Positions 29,883 to 38,943 of a stretch of DNA of 64,000 bases are shown here, piece by piece (position 1 is the first letter of the stretch; each line of letters begins with the position of its first letter). The notes beneath the pieces are model-generated. The model saw only the letters and a program-made list of their open reading frames with translations, searched no databases and had not been told where the DNA came from. Source of the DNA: Paracoccus albicereus (GTDB lineage: Bacteria; Pseudomonadota; Alphaproteobacteria; Rhodobacterales; Rhodobacteraceae); NCBI RefSeq assembly GCF_024359525.1, contig NZ_JAKZEU010000002.1, positions 682,001-746,000 of the forward strand, read 5' to 3'. A program made the translations under genes and the position numbers.

Positions 29883-32800
29883 TTGCTGGGTAATATTTTT
29901 TCTAGTTCGAGCAGTGTTCCGTGTTCTCCCAACCAAGAGCGCTATCTTCTTGCCTCACTAGGTGGTCAACAAAGTTATTATCTTCCTCTTACTTTCCAAC
30001 TCCCCGCGGACGTTTCCGTTTCCTGCCTCCGTCGATCGATAGAACTGATAGTCGCAAACACTGGGGGGCTCGACGCCGCGTTCGAGCATCAGGGGTCGGG
30101 GCGGTTCACATGGCGCCCCGTCGGGGCTCGAGCGCTCTTCTTTCGCCAAATTTCCGCCCAAGATGAGGCGCAGGCCGTCGCCGATGCGACTCTCTTCGTG
30201 CACGGCGGACCCGGTCCGCTTAAAGAAGCACCTTGCAAGCTTCACATCGCATACTTGAGTACCGGAGGGCACCTTCTGACGCTGGCGCTTCACCACGCGG
30301 TCGCCGATGCCGTGAGCCTTGGTCTCATCGTTGACCGGATCTCCGCCGCCTACAACACGCGCCGCCAGAACGGCGCGAGCCGCGCGCTTTCGACCGCAAC
30401 GGGCGACACCAGCCACATTCGTGCCGATCCTGCGACTGCCTCGGATCTTACTTACTGGCGGCAGGCGCTAGCGAAGGCCGATGACGCCGGGGGGCTCTGG
30501 CCCCGCCGCCCCGCCCCCGAGAACGAGACGGGCACGCGGAACGAGCTTTGTCGGTTGCTCGATCCGGCCAGCCTGAAGAGGTTGAGCGCCGCGGCCCGGA
30601 CGGCCGGAGTGACCACGTTCGAAGCGACGTTCGCGGCCTACCTGCTCGTCCTCTCCCGGCAGACCGGACGGTCCGCCGCCTGTGCCACTTTCCAGAGTGC
30701 GGGCCGACGGGCTCATCCTGAGCGTCAATTCGAGGTCGGTGTTTTCTCAAATGCGTTGCCAACACTTATTCACCCCGATCCCAACGCCTCGTTTGCGGAT
30801 CATGCCCGTGCTGTGCGCCATGCCGTCCGATCGGCACTGCAGCATGAAGCAATGCCCTACCACGAGATAATCCGCGAAACGGGCGTTCACCCCCGGTATG
30901 GTATCAATTGGTATCCGCGCGTTGAAGCTCTCGAAATCGAGGGAGTACGCCTTCCCGGAGATCGGCGTGTGGGTTGGCAATCCGACTTCGACCTGAACTT
31001 GCACGCACTAAGAACGGAAGAGGGGCTCAGGCTCAGCCTTTCATACCCCGCGACGCGTTTGCACGGCTGGCGTGCAGAGGTGGTACTCGATCACGTCGCC
31101 GCACTTCTCGAAGGCGAAGTGTTGACGAATCCGCAAGCGTTGCGCGAGATCGAGCTGCCTGGGGCACGCCTAGATATCACAACTTGCGCTCCCGAGGCCG
31201 AGCCGGACCAATCGCTGAGCGATCACGTCGCACAAATTGCCCGAGACGCACCCGATCGGTGCGCGATCGTCGCGACTGATGGAGAACTGAGCTACGGCGC
31301 TCTGATGCGCGACGTTGACGCACTGGCAAAGGAACTGGTTGTGCACGGTGCCCAGTCGGGGCAAGCCCTTGCTATCGAACTGCCCCGCGGACCCGCTATC
31401 GCGACCGCTATTCTCGCCGCCGACCGTGTCGGCATGGTCTTCGCTGTCTACGACCCTGACTATCCCGCTAATCGGCGAACGGCGATGGACGACGCCCTGC
31501 GCCCGACGCTGAGGCTTCGCCCGATCGAAGACTCCGATGGGCCGGGGCGTGCGAGCCCCGCACCCTGCTCCAGGATCGAGCTCGCCTCGGGTCGCGTTAG
31601 CCTAGTCGAGGCCGGAACCTCGGCACCCATCACACCGCTACCGCGTGCGGCACGCTATGCCCTTTTTACCTCCGGAACCACTGGTCGCCCCAAGTGCGTC
31701 GTCGCGGACGGACGGGGACTTCATCGCTTTCTCAACCGGACCCGCGAAGAGCGGACGATCACGCACGACGATCGGTTCGCCCTCCTCGGCGGACTAGGGC
31801 ACGATCCCATGCTGCGCGACCTGCTGCTGCCTCTCACTTCCGGCGCCACGCTGCATGTGCCGTCCGAGGAGACGCGTCGCAATCCCTATGAACTCTTCGA
31901 TTGGCTCGCTGCAGCCCGACCGACACTGCTGAACCTGACGCCGCAAATGGCCCGGGTGATCGGGTTTGGCGCGGGGGGGCGGACGCTACCTTCCCTCCGT
32001 CACGTGACATTCGGTGGTGACATGCTTGGGACTGACGTCGTTTCTACGATCCGCGCCCTCGCACCGATTGCGGCTGTGTCTAACCTCTACGGCGCCACCG
32101 AGACACCGCAAGCCGCAAGCCTCTATGATCTCTCCGGAACGCAGCTGGGCAGCGAGGCAACTGATCAGGGGTCGCCCTCGTGCGATTGGGATGTCTGCCC
32201 AATCGGGACGAGCGCGGGATCTCGTAGATTGGTGCTGGAGCGCGATGGTCAGCCTGCCGCCCCCGGCGAGCCGGCAGAGATCGTCGTCGAGGGCGACGAT
32301 CTAGCCTTAGGCTATTATAATGCTGCTGACGGCAGGTTGCCCTCGATATCGCTCGGAACTGGCCTACCCCGACGGCATCGTACCGGCGATCTGGGGCTGC
32401 GCATACCTTCCGGCGAAATCTTCTTGCTCGGAAGAGCGGATGACCAAGTGAAGATCCGGGGTTTCCGGGTCGAACCCGCCGAGATTTCGCGTCATCTGGA
32501 GAGCCATACCGAGATTTCACAAGCGATAACGATCGCCAGGCCCGGCGCGACCGGCGATACTGAGCTCGTGGCCTACGTGGTGCCCTCAACGGCTGAACCG
32601 GATCGGGCGTTGCCAACCGGTGCCGAGCTCCTAGAAAGTTGTCGCCGCAACCTTCCCGCGGCCATGGTTCCCCGCGCGGTCCTTCTAATTGACCGTCTCC
32701 CGATCACACCCAACGGAAAGATTGATCGCGCCGCCCTCCCCGGCCCGGATATGCAAGTCGAAGCGGAGCCGACCGACCGGCCCGACGACGCCCACGGCTA

Positions 32801-33977
32801 TTCCGAGAGAGCCCAGGAACTGGCGGCCATGGTGGCTCAGGTCTTGGGGCGACAGACCGTGTCACCCGCGGCCCGCGTGCACGACCTGGACGTGGATTCG
32901 CTCAGCTACCTTTCCGTCTCCCTTGCCCTGGAGGCACACCTCGGCGCGCTGCCCAAGAACTGGGAGACAAGGCCGCTGCACGCACTCGCCGAACTCGGCG
33001 AGGTGTCCAAGGTCAACAGGGTTGGGCCGCTAGGCATGGGTTGGCCCCGCCACTTTCGCATGGTCGAGACCCCGGTACTGATGCGCGCCATCTCGATCGC
33101 CGCAGTCGTGGCGGGGCATTTCGGCCTGATCGCGTTCGGCGGCGCAACCTCCGCGCTCTTCTTCATCGCCGGGCACAGCTTTGGCCGATTCCAGATGCCA
33201 GCCATCCTGCGACGGGACGGGGTCGGGCCGATCATCAGCCTCGTCTCCCTCATCGCCTTGCCTACGATCCTCTACTCACTCCTTCTGCAAACGGTCTTCA
33301 CGACGCCCGAGCCCCTGACCCTTCTGCTTCTCGGAAACATGCTCGGGCCGCACGTCGTCTCGGGCTTCAGCTTTTGGTTCGTCGACGTCTTGGTCCAATG
33401 TCTGCTCGTGCTGGCCGCCGTGCTAGCCTTCCCGCCCAGCCGGCGCGCGATCCGCAGCAAACCCTTCGAATGCGCCTGTCTTGCAGTGGTGGCCAGCGTC
33501 GCACTTCGCTACGCGCTAGGGGCTATTTGGGACACGAGCTCTCTTTTTGACCGGGTGGTGCACGAGAAACTCTGGCTCGTAGTTCTCGGCTGGTGCCTCG
33601 CCCAGGCCACAACCGGACGCCAGCAACTGATCGCCACGCTCCTTGTCGCCGGTGTCCTTGGTCTCGACACGTTCGTCCACGGGACCCCTCGCCCTCTGAC
33701 CACCGCCGCATTTGTTATTATCCTGACGGTCTCGCGGCTACCGATGCCAACGATCCTGGCGATCGCAGTGACGCGGGTCGCTGCCGGTTCACTTTTTATT
33801 TACCTCACACACTTCCAGTTTAAATCAGTCATCGCTGATCTGCTGCCTCCTTCGATCGACCCCAGCGCGTTAGGTTTCGCACTCGCAATTATGGGAGGAG
33901 TGGCGATCCATGTCGTCTGGGAGAAGGCGTTCGGTATCACCCGAGGCCTTGTACGGCGGAGGGGCACTGTCAGCTAA
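29883..33977 (+). CDS. NRPS-like C-A-PCP protein fused to an acyltransferase-3-like membrane domain
   Basis: 1364 residues. A condensation domain (1-430) has HHAVAD at 137-142. An adenylation domain (about 440-960) has LFTSGTTGRPK at 594-604, NLYGATET, the GDLG motif, GRADDQVKIRGFRVEPAEIS and NGKIDR with Lys946. A carrier domain has DLDVDSLSYL with the phosphopantetheine Ser1006. From about 1055 to the end there are about ten hydrophobic helices starting AISIAAVVAGHFGLIAFG, resembling acyltransferase-3/OafA-type membrane enzymes. It would activate an amino or other acid, hold it on the carrier and perhaps transfer it across or onto an envelope acceptor. The start is assigned to TTG at 29883; no good SD is seen and the upstream frame stops at 29852. 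The final TVS codons and the TAA lie in an IS end, so the native C-terminus was lost. Confidence 0.75.
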   Translation: MLGNIFSSSSSVPCSPNQERYLLASLGGQQSYYLPLTFQLPADVSVSCLRRSIELIVANTGGLDAAFEHQGSGRFTWRPVGARALFFRQISAQDEAQAVADATLFVHGGPGPLKEAPCKLHIAYLSTGGHLLTLALHHAVADAVSLGLIVDRISAAYNTRRQNGASRALSTATGDTSHIRADPATASDLTYWRQALAKADDAGGLWPRRPAPENETGTRNELCRLLDPASLKRLSAAARTAGVTTFEATFAAYLLVLSRQTGRSAACATFQSAGRRAHPERQFEVGVFSNALPTLIHPDPNASFADHARAVRHAVRSALQHEAMPYHEIIRETGVHPRYGINWYPRVEALEIEGVRLPGDRRVGWQSDFDLNLHALRTEEGLRLSLSYPATRLHGWRAEVVLDHVAALLEGEVLTNPQALREIELPGARLDITTCAPEAEPDQSLSDHVAQIARDAPDRCAIVATDGELSYGALMRDVDALAKELVVHGAQSGQALAIELPRGPAIATAILAADRVGMVFAVYDPDYPANRRTAMDDALRPTLRLRPIEDSDGPGRASPAPCSRIELASGRVSLVEAGTSAPITPLPRAARYALFTSGTTGRPKCVVADGRGLHRFLNRTREERTITHDDRFALLGGLGHDPMLRDLLLPLTSGATLHVPSEETRRNPYELFDWLAAARPTLLNLTPQMARVIGFGAGGRTLPSLRHVTFGGDMLGTDVVSTIRALAPIAAVSNLYGATETPQAASLYDLSGTQLGSEATDQGSPSCDWDVCPIGTSAGSRRLVLERDGQPAAPGEPAEIVVEGDDLALGYYNAADGRLPSISLGTGLPRRHRTGDLGLRIPSGEIFLLGRADDQVKIRGFRVEPAEISRHLESHTEISQAITIARPGATGDTELVAYVVPSTAEPDRALPTGAELLESCRRNLPAAMVPRAVLLIDRLPITPNGKIDRAALPGPDMQVEAEPTDRPDDAHGYSERAQELAAMVAQVLGRQTVSPAARVHDLDVDSLSYLSVSLALEAHLGALPKNWETRPLHALAELGEVSKVNRVGPLGMGWPRHFRMVETPVLMRAISIAAVVAGHFGLIAFGGATSALFFIAGHSFGRFQMPAILRRDGVGPIISLVSLIALPTILYSLLLQTVFTTPEPLTLLLLGNMLGPHVVSGFSFWFVDVLVQCLLVLAAVLAFPPSRRAIRSKPFECACLAVVASVALRYALGAIWDTSSLFDRVVHEKLWLVVLGWCLAQATTGRQQLIATLLVAGVLGLDTFVHGTPRPLTTAAFVIILTVSRLPMPTILAIAVTRVAAGSLFIYLTHFQFKSVIADLLPPSIDPSALGFALAIMGGVAIHVVWEKAFGITRGLVRRRGTVS

Positions 33978-33985
33978 ATCATCCT
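33963..33985 (+). mobile_element. IS6 left-end remnant, interrupted by copy 2
   Basis: GGCACTGTCAGCTAAATCAT resembles the left end of the neighbouring IS (GGCTCTGTTAGCTAAACCAT), and copy 2 begins right after it. It indicates one IS end hit by a second IS. It supplies the stop codon of the NRPS-like gene. Confidence 0.7.
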
Positions 33986-34805
33986 GGCTCTGTTAGCTAA
34001 ACCATCCTTGCCCTACCGCATTGACGCCCCCTACCCTGCCTGGCATGTCTCATCGCTCGCCTTTCCGCTACTTCAAGACCTCTCCCGAGGTGATCCGCCT
34101 AGCGGTCATGCTCTATGTCCGCTTCCCGCTCAGCCTCCGGAATGTAGAGGAACTGCTCCACGAGCGCGGTATCGACATCTGTCACGAGACGATCCGACAG
34201 TGGTGGATGCGTTTCGGCCCCGTTTTCGCGGCTGACATCCGCCGAAAGCGCGCCTCACGACTACGCGCCGGTCGGCAATGGCGCTGGCACCTGGACGAGG
34301 TCTTCGTCAAGATCCGCGGAAAACAGCACTATCTGTGGCGCGCGGTGGACTACGAAGGTGAAGTCCTGGAGGCATTCGTCAGTAAGACACGCGACCGCCA
34401 GGCAGCGCTGAAGTTCCTGAAGAAGCTGATGAGACGCTACGGGCGTCCAGAGAGCATTGTGACGGACAGGCTCCGCTCTTATGGCGCGGCGCTCCGTGAA
34501 ATTGGCGCCCCTGAGCTCCAGCAGACCGCGCGGCATCTGAACAATCGCGCCGAGAACTCTCACCTACCGTTTCGAAGGCGAGAGCGGGCGATGCTGCGGT
34601 TCCGCCGCATGCGAAGCCTGCAGAAGTTCGTCGCCGTCCACGCGTCCGTCTCCAACCACTTCAATCACGACCGCAGCCTCTCGAAACGCGAGCACTTCAA
34701 GTTGAACCGCACCGCCGCTCTCGACGAGTGGCGTCAGTTGGCTGCAGCCTGAGGCTGCGCCGCGCCTCGATCACTGAGACGAGTTCGCATTAAACTGACA
34801 GCACA
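33986..34805 (+). mobile_element. IS6-family insertion sequence, copy 2
   Basis: 820 bp from GGCTCTGTTAGC to TGACAGCACA, same layout as copy 1. The flanking 8-mers (AATCATCC region left, GCCAGTCA right) do not match. The left neighbour is another IS end and the right neighbour is the repeat-rich end of the recombinase element. Confidence 0.88.
34045..34752 (+). CDS. IS6-family DDE transposase, copy 2
   Basis: 235 residues, apparently intact. It begins MSHRSPFRYFKTSPEVIRLA and keeps the D, D and E residues of the core (WHLDEVFV, IVTDRLRS, NRAENSHL). It differs from copies 1 and 3 at a small number of positions, for example YEGEV in place of HEGEV after the first motif. Confidence 0.92.
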   Translation: MSHRSPFRYFKTSPEVIRLAVMLYVRFPLSLRNVEELLHERGIDICHETIRQWWMRFGPVFAADIRRKRASRLRAGRQWRWHLDEVFVKIRGKQHYLWRAVDYEGEVLEAFVSKTRDRQAALKFLKKLMRRYGRPESIVTDRLRSYGAALREIGAPELQQTARHLNNRAENSHLPFRRRERAMLRFRRMRSLQKFVAVHASVSNHFNHDRSLSKREHFKLNRTAALDEWRQLAAA

Positions 34806-35186
34806 GCCAGTCATTCCTGAAATTCCAGTCTCTCACGGACGACGCGTATTTTCTGCCGCGATTTCCGCGCGTTGAAATCGCCTGCGCGCGACTGAGACGC
34901 ATCGACATCGCCCCATTCCCTGATTTCGGCAGCCTGGTCTCAGGCGCCGATTTCGGTCGTGCGGTTTCGCGGCCGGATCCTGTTTACAGGGAATCTACAG
35001 GGAAACTATGCGCCAGATTGACGCCTGGGATCGACTTGATCCCTGAATCCAACGCAACATCAATGCGTTGCACCCTCATTCCCTGCATCAAGGAACAGGG
35101 AAACAATTCCCAGCTAACAGGGAAAGAATTCACAGGAACAGCGAAGATATCTGCGGAAAACAGGGACCGTGCTCCGCCCTGTGCAA
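34806..35186. repeat. Non-coding region with ACAGGGAA direct repeats next to the serine recombinase
   Basis: 381 bases without a gene. Between about 34980 and 35165 the octamer ACAGGGAA (or a one-base variant) occurs at least five times in the same orientation, with irregular spacing, just beyond the 3' end of the recombinase gene. Such repeats could be binding sites for the recombinase or a replication or partition factor. They could also mark the element end. Confidence 0.5.
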
Positions 35187-36842
35187 TCAGGGCTGGAGGC
35201 CGGTGCGCTGGTACTGGGCCTGCCAGTCGGAGGGCATTTCGGGCCTGGTCAGGCGATGCAGCGTGAGCCCCTCGGGCTGCGTGCCACTCAGGATCGCACG
35301 CTGGATCGCCGGCGCGAGGAAGGCTAGCTGCAAATGCACGCGCAGGCAGCCTTCCGAGACCGCTTCGGCCTTGGCGAGGCTGGCGATATCGACACCTGCC
35401 TTCAACGCCTCGAGCCAGCGATGCGCGCGCCGCAGATGCTCGATCAGCGCGCGATCCGGCTCGGCCGGGCGCTCTCCGATGACAAGCCGCCGGCCAATGC
35501 CGCGACGCGTGAGTGACATCCGCACCGGGAACGCGAGGGCAGCATCCGCGAGGTCGTCAGGGCTCAGTCCGAGCAGAGCGGCCAATGCATTGCGATCAAG
35601 GGTCAGCTGGATCCTGTCCCGGCCGACCTGACCCGCGCTGATCACGCCGAGCAAATGTGCATCAGACCGTGCGGCACGCGCCAGCGCTCGCAATCTCTCG
35701 ACCAGGTCGGCATGCTGGTCGAGATCTGGTCGTGCCAGCAGCATATGGCTCTCGGCAAGCGTGCTCAGATGGTCGGCGACACCCCGCGCGAGTGCCTGCT
35801 CGAGTGCCGCCGCCGGCAGGCGCCAGCCGGTCGGATCCGCGGTTCCCGCGATCATCCGATGCGAGACATAGTAGCGGTAGCGCCGCTGTCCCTTCCGTGT
35901 ATGGGTCGGGGTCAGCCGATCTCCGGTCTCATCGACCAGCTTGCCGGCCAGGACCGCACTGTCCGGCAGTGCCGCCTGCCCCCGCTTGCGGGCCGAGGTC
36001 GCGATCAGCCTCTCCTGCACCCGTGACCACTGCAACTCGTCGATGATCGCGGGGTGCTGACCCTCGTGTTCGCGGTCACCGTGCCGGGTCCGCCCGCGAT
36101 AGACCGGGTTGGTGAGCAGGTAGTGCAGTTGTCCCCGGCCCAGCAACCGGTTGCCGATCTCGCGCCCGTCTCGTGCCGGGCGCGACTTCGATCGCAGATC
36201 CAACTCGGTGACCCGGGCGGTCAGCGCAGAGAGGCAGCCCAGTTCTTCGTAGAGATCGAAGAGCCGTCGGACACGGCCTGCCTCCGCTTCGTTGACCACC
36301 AGCACCTGTTCGTGCGGATCGGGATGGCGGTCGTAGCCGAGCGGCAGGGTGCCCCCCATCCAGAGACCGCGCTTCTTCGAGGCGGCGATCTTGTCGCGGA
36401 TCCGTTCGCCCGCGACCTCCCGCTCGAACTGCGCGAAGCTCAGCAGCACGTTCAGCGTCAGCCTGCCCATCGAGGTCGAGGTGTTGAAGGCCTGGGTCAC
36501 CGAGACGAAGGAGCAGCCCTTCGCCTCCAGGCGCTCGACCAGCTTGGCAAAGTCTGCCAGCGAGCGGGTCAGCCGGTCGATCTTGTAGACGACGATCATG
36601 CCGATGCGCCCGGCATCGACCTCGGCCAGGAGGCGCTGCAGCGCGGGCCGGGCGGTGTTGCCGCCCGAGAAGCCGCCATCATCGTAGCGTTCGCGGACCG
36701 GGCGCCAGCCCTCATGGCGCTGGCTGGCGATATAGGCGGCGCAGGCCTCGTGCTGTGCGTCGAGGGTGTTGAAGCCCTGCTCGAGCCCCTCCTCGCTCGA
36801 CTTGCGGGTATAGATCGCACAGCGGATCGGAGTCGCGCTCAT
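35187..36842 (-). CDS. Large serine recombinase
   Basis: 551 residues from the ATG at 36842 (MSATPIRCAIYTRKSSEEGL). The catalytic serine is in YTRKSS, and the resolvase domain includes IVVYKIDRLTRSLADFAKLV and FEREVAGERIRDKIAASK. A recombinase domain follows (about 170-280, with RGQLHYLLTNPVYRGRTRHG), then a long C-terminal DNA-binding region. Enzymes of this class integrate and excise phages or conjugative elements, or act in site-specific cassette exchange. The start overlaps the stop of the DUF2924 gene by four bases, so both are cotranscribed. An upstream in-frame extension to 36953 was rejected because it lies inside DUF2924. Confidence 0.88.
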   Translation of the reverse strand: MSATPIRCAIYTRKSSEEGLEQGFNTLDAQHEACAAYIASQRHEGWRPVRERYDDGGFSGGNTARPALQRLLAEVDAGRIGMIVVYKIDRLTRSLADFAKLVERLEAKGCSFVSVTQAFNTSTSMGRLTLNVLLSFAQFEREVAGERIRDKIAASKKRGLWMGGTLPLGYDRHPDPHEQVLVVNEAEAGRVRRLFDLYEELGCLSALTARVTELDLRSKSRPARDGREIGNRLLGRGQLHYLLTNPVYRGRTRHGDREHEGQHPAIIDELQWSRVQERLIATSARKRGQAALPDSAVLAGKLVDETGDRLTPTHTRKGQRRYRYYVSHRMIAGTADPTGWRLPAAALEQALARGVADHLSTLAESHMLLARPDLDQHADLVERLRALARAARSDAHLLGVISAGQVGRDRIQLTLDRNALAALLGLSPDDLADAALAFPVRMSLTRRGIGRRLVIGERPAEPDRALIEHLRRAHRWLEALKAGVDIASLAKAEAVSEGCLRVHLQLAFLAPAIQRAILSGTQPEGLTLHRLTRPEMPSDWQAQYQRTGLQP

Positions 36843-37294
36843 CGTGCTGCCCTCTTCTCTTTCGACTCTGCACCGTCCAGCCCGAAGAAGCGTGGCCCGG
36901 ACCAATGCGCGCCGGTGATCTCGCGGGCGATGGCCGAGAGCGAGCGCCAGCACCGGTCGTTCCAGAGATAGCCGTCGGCCACGATCTCGACGACATGGGT
37001 GATGCCGTTCCAGTCGCGCAGCAGGCGGCCGCCGGGAGAGGGTGAGCGGTGTCTAGGACGCTCGGGCCGCGCCGAGCGCCGGATCTCACGCTCGACACCC
37101 GAAGGCCAGCCGCCGGCGGCACGCAGCTGGATCTCGAAGGTGAGGATGCGGCGCAGGAGCGGTTGGCTGATCGAGGGTGGCACCGGGCGGTCGAAAAGCG
37201 CGGTCCAGATTCGCCGCAACTCGTCCCGCGAGGCCTGCGCAACATCATCGATCGTCGTCGCGCCTGATCCGGATCCTGGTGTTCGTCCGGCCAT
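36839..37294 (-). CDS. DUF2924 domain protein
   Basis: 151 residues. The pattern ASRDELRRIWTALFDRPVPP, then LLRRILTFEIQLRAAGGWPS and the C-terminal DWNGITHVVEIVADGYLWND plus IAREITGAHWSGPRFFGLDG fits DUF2924. These small basic proteins nearly always precede serine recombinases in alphaproteobacterial mobile elements and may be recombination accessory or directionality factors. Translation is coupled to the recombinase. No independent functional evidence. Confidence 0.82.
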   Translation of the reverse strand: MAGRTPGSGSGATTIDDVAQASRDELRRIWTALFDRPVPPSISQPLLRRILTFEIQLRAAGGWPSGVEREIRRSARPERPRHRSPSPGGRLLRDWNGITHVVEIVADGYLWNDRCWRSLSAIAREITGAHWSGPRFFGLDGAESKEKRAAR

Positions 37295-37341
37295 CTCGCC
37301 TCCCGGTGTTCAGCGGGCCGGAGCATCCGGGCGCTGCTACC

Positions 37342-37372
37342 GAGACGAGCCCGGACGGTTCGGGCTCGTCTC
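37342..37372. other. Perfect 12-bp inverted repeat upstream of the DUF2924 operon
   Basis: Arms GAGACGAGCCCG and CGGGCTCGTCTC are separated by 7 bases, about 50 bases upstream of the DUF2924 start. No U-run follows. It could be an operator, a recombination site or a transcript hairpin. Confidence 0.6.
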
Positions 37373-37493
37373 AGTGACGCTCGTTGCGGCCACGAAGTCC
37401 AGTGAGAAGCTACGATGATGACGCGGGATAGACCGATCGGCGAGAGGCGCCGGACACCAACATTCCCGGGCCTCATAAGAGCCTTGCGGCCCT

Positions 37494-37543
37494 ACAATAT
37501 GTACAAAAAGACACGCTGACTGACCGATCAATCAAAGCGATAA
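37494..37543 (+). repeat. 50-bp repeat, copy 1
   Basis: 50 bases starting CAATATGTACAAAAAGACAC match 59161-59210 in the same orientation with only two differences. Weaker similarity continues for about 50 more bases. Neither copy lies in a recognised gene. Confidence 0.75.
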
Positions 37544-37649
37544 GGGGGGCGACCGGGCGGTTTGCAAATGTGGACGAGTTTTATAGTCCCGTCCGGTTCC
37601 GCGACCTCGATGAACGGCATACTGCTGTGACGGTCCGCCGATCCTCAGA

Positions 37650-38459
37650 TCAGGTCCTGTGCCACAGAAGCACAGTCGTGTAGCCATCCCGGCCGGTATG
37701 AACCTGCTGAAAAATACCCCCCGGGTGCCGATCGCACCAGCGTCCCGGAGGAGCCTCGATCCAACCGGACCCAGACGATACACCGGCAACGTCTTCTGCG
37801 TCATCCATGAGCGGCAGCGGCGAACCCTTCACCCCGTGGAGCCAGGGGAAGGCCGGATGGCGCGGAGCGAAGCGGATCCTGCCGTTGTGCGCGAAGATGA
37901 CCGCCAGGGGCTCGGAATGGAGATCGACCATCCTTCGAAGCAAGGCTTCGCGGCTGACGACCAGATCCTGCGCGAGCCTGTGCGCGACTCTCAGATCTGG
38001 ATCCTCTTCAAGCACCGGAGACAGCCGCTTACGGGGCGCGAGCACCTCGATTGCGAAACGATTGGCCTCCCTCTCCTGCAGCGCGTGACGGTCGCCTCCA
38101 CGATCAAGGGCCATGTCGCCGGCCGTGCAGGCGAAGCCTTCGGTGGTTTCCAGCCCGTGGTGCTCGAGCAGGAAGTGTCCGAGCTCATGGGCGATCGTGA
38201 ACCGGATTCGGCCCTCGTGGCCATGGCAATCGTTGGCAAGGATCGACCCGACCGTCCGGACTTTGTCGGTCAGCAGGATACCTTCGGTGCGCCTGAGCGG
38301 CGCGCGCTTCACCTCAAGGATATCAAGAGCGAGGGCAATCGCGTTGATCGGGGTGGCGGCGCCTGGCGTGGCATCAGACAGGGCAAGCACGGCCTCTGCC
38401 AATTGCGCAGGATCGGCGATGTCGGCGAGGTCGATCCGGAGCGACGGCGTCCTAGCCAT
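37650..38459 (-). CDS. ImmA/IrrE-type metallopeptidase
   Basis: 269 residues. The zinc-binding motif HELGHFLLEH sits after RIRFTIA, the classic ImmA/IrrE arrangement (COG2856), and a later EREANRFAIEVLAP supplies the third ligand. Such proteases cleave or inactivate a partner XRE repressor to derepress mobile elements; here the XRE gene is immediately upstream and overlaps by eight bases. The C-terminal ~90 residues are extra and unassigned. The pair likely controls the divergent ParB-methyltransferase operon and/or the recombinase. Confidence 0.85.
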   Translation of the reverse strand: MARTPSLRIDLADIADPAQLAEAVLALSDATPGAATPINAIALALDILEVKRAPLRRTEGILLTDKVRTVGSILANDCHGHEGRIRFTIAHELGHFLLEHHGLETTEGFACTAGDMALDRGGDRHALQEREANRFAIEVLAPRKRLSPVLEEDPDLRVAHRLAQDLVVSREALLRRMVDLHSEPLAVIFAHNGRIRFAPRHPAFPWLHGVKGSPLPLMDDAEDVAGVSSGSGWIEAPPGRWCDRHPGGIFQQVHTGRDGYTTVLLWHRT

Positions 38460-38790
38460 TCGCGCGGAGACGCGCCGTTCGTGCCTGCAGCGAGACGATC
38501 ATATCCTCAACCAGCTTGAGATCCTCGTCCTCCAGATCTCTCAGATCCCGGTGAAGACGCCCGATGCGTTGCTCCTCAGGACCGGGCAGGCCCTGCTCGC
38601 CTGCGAGCGCGTCCGTCGTCACGCCAAAATGCGCCGCGATCTTGCGCACGAGATCAAAGGACGGATTGTTGGACCGCCCCTTCTCCAGTTCCCAGATATG
38701 CGCCTTGGAGACACCGACGCCGTCAGCGACCTGCTGAAGCGACTCGCCAGCCTGCCTGCGCAACGCGAACAACCTCTCCCCGATCTCCAT
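38452..38790 (-). CDS. XRE-family helix-turn-helix regulator
   Basis: 112 residues. The helix-turn-helix is in ESLQQVADGVGVSKAHIWEL followed by EKGRSNNPSFDLVRKIAAHF. The C-terminal part is acidic and helical (EEQRIGRLHRDLRDLEDEDL). It is the probable repressor partner of the ImmA/IrrE protease encoded downstream and diverges from the methyltransferase gene, with a palindrome at 38873 as a possible operator. Confidence 0.87.
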   Translation of the reverse strand: MEIGERLFALRRQAGESLQQVADGVGVSKAHIWELEKGRSNNPSFDLVRKIAAHFGVTTDALAGEQGLPGPEEQRIGRLHRDLRDLEDEDLKLVEDMIVSLQARTARLRANG

Positions 38791-38872
38791 CCCGCTCTCC
38801 CAGACCGTTCGTTTGACCGCCAGTCAGACGGATCTGACGGGACCGTACCAGCAGGTCTTGAGAACGTCCAGC

Positions 38873-38888
38873 GTAAGACTTATCTTAC
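38873..38888. promoter_or_regulatory. Palindrome in the divergent XRE / methyltransferase promoter region
   Basis: GTAAGA and TCTTAC arms with a CTTA spacer lie 55 bases before the methyltransferase start and 83 bases before the XRE start. Position and symmetry suit an operator for the XRE regulator. It is the most symmetric AT-richer site in this 153-base gap. Confidence 0.45.
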
Positions 38889-38943
38889 AAACGACGGAAG
38901 TTACGACTGCCGCAGATTGCAACGAATACGGGACAGAGCTGCC

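Noticed and set aside
36843..36953. Upstream extension of the serine recombinase
   Set aside because: Overlaps DUF2924 and precedes the conserved MSATPIRCAIYTRKS start.
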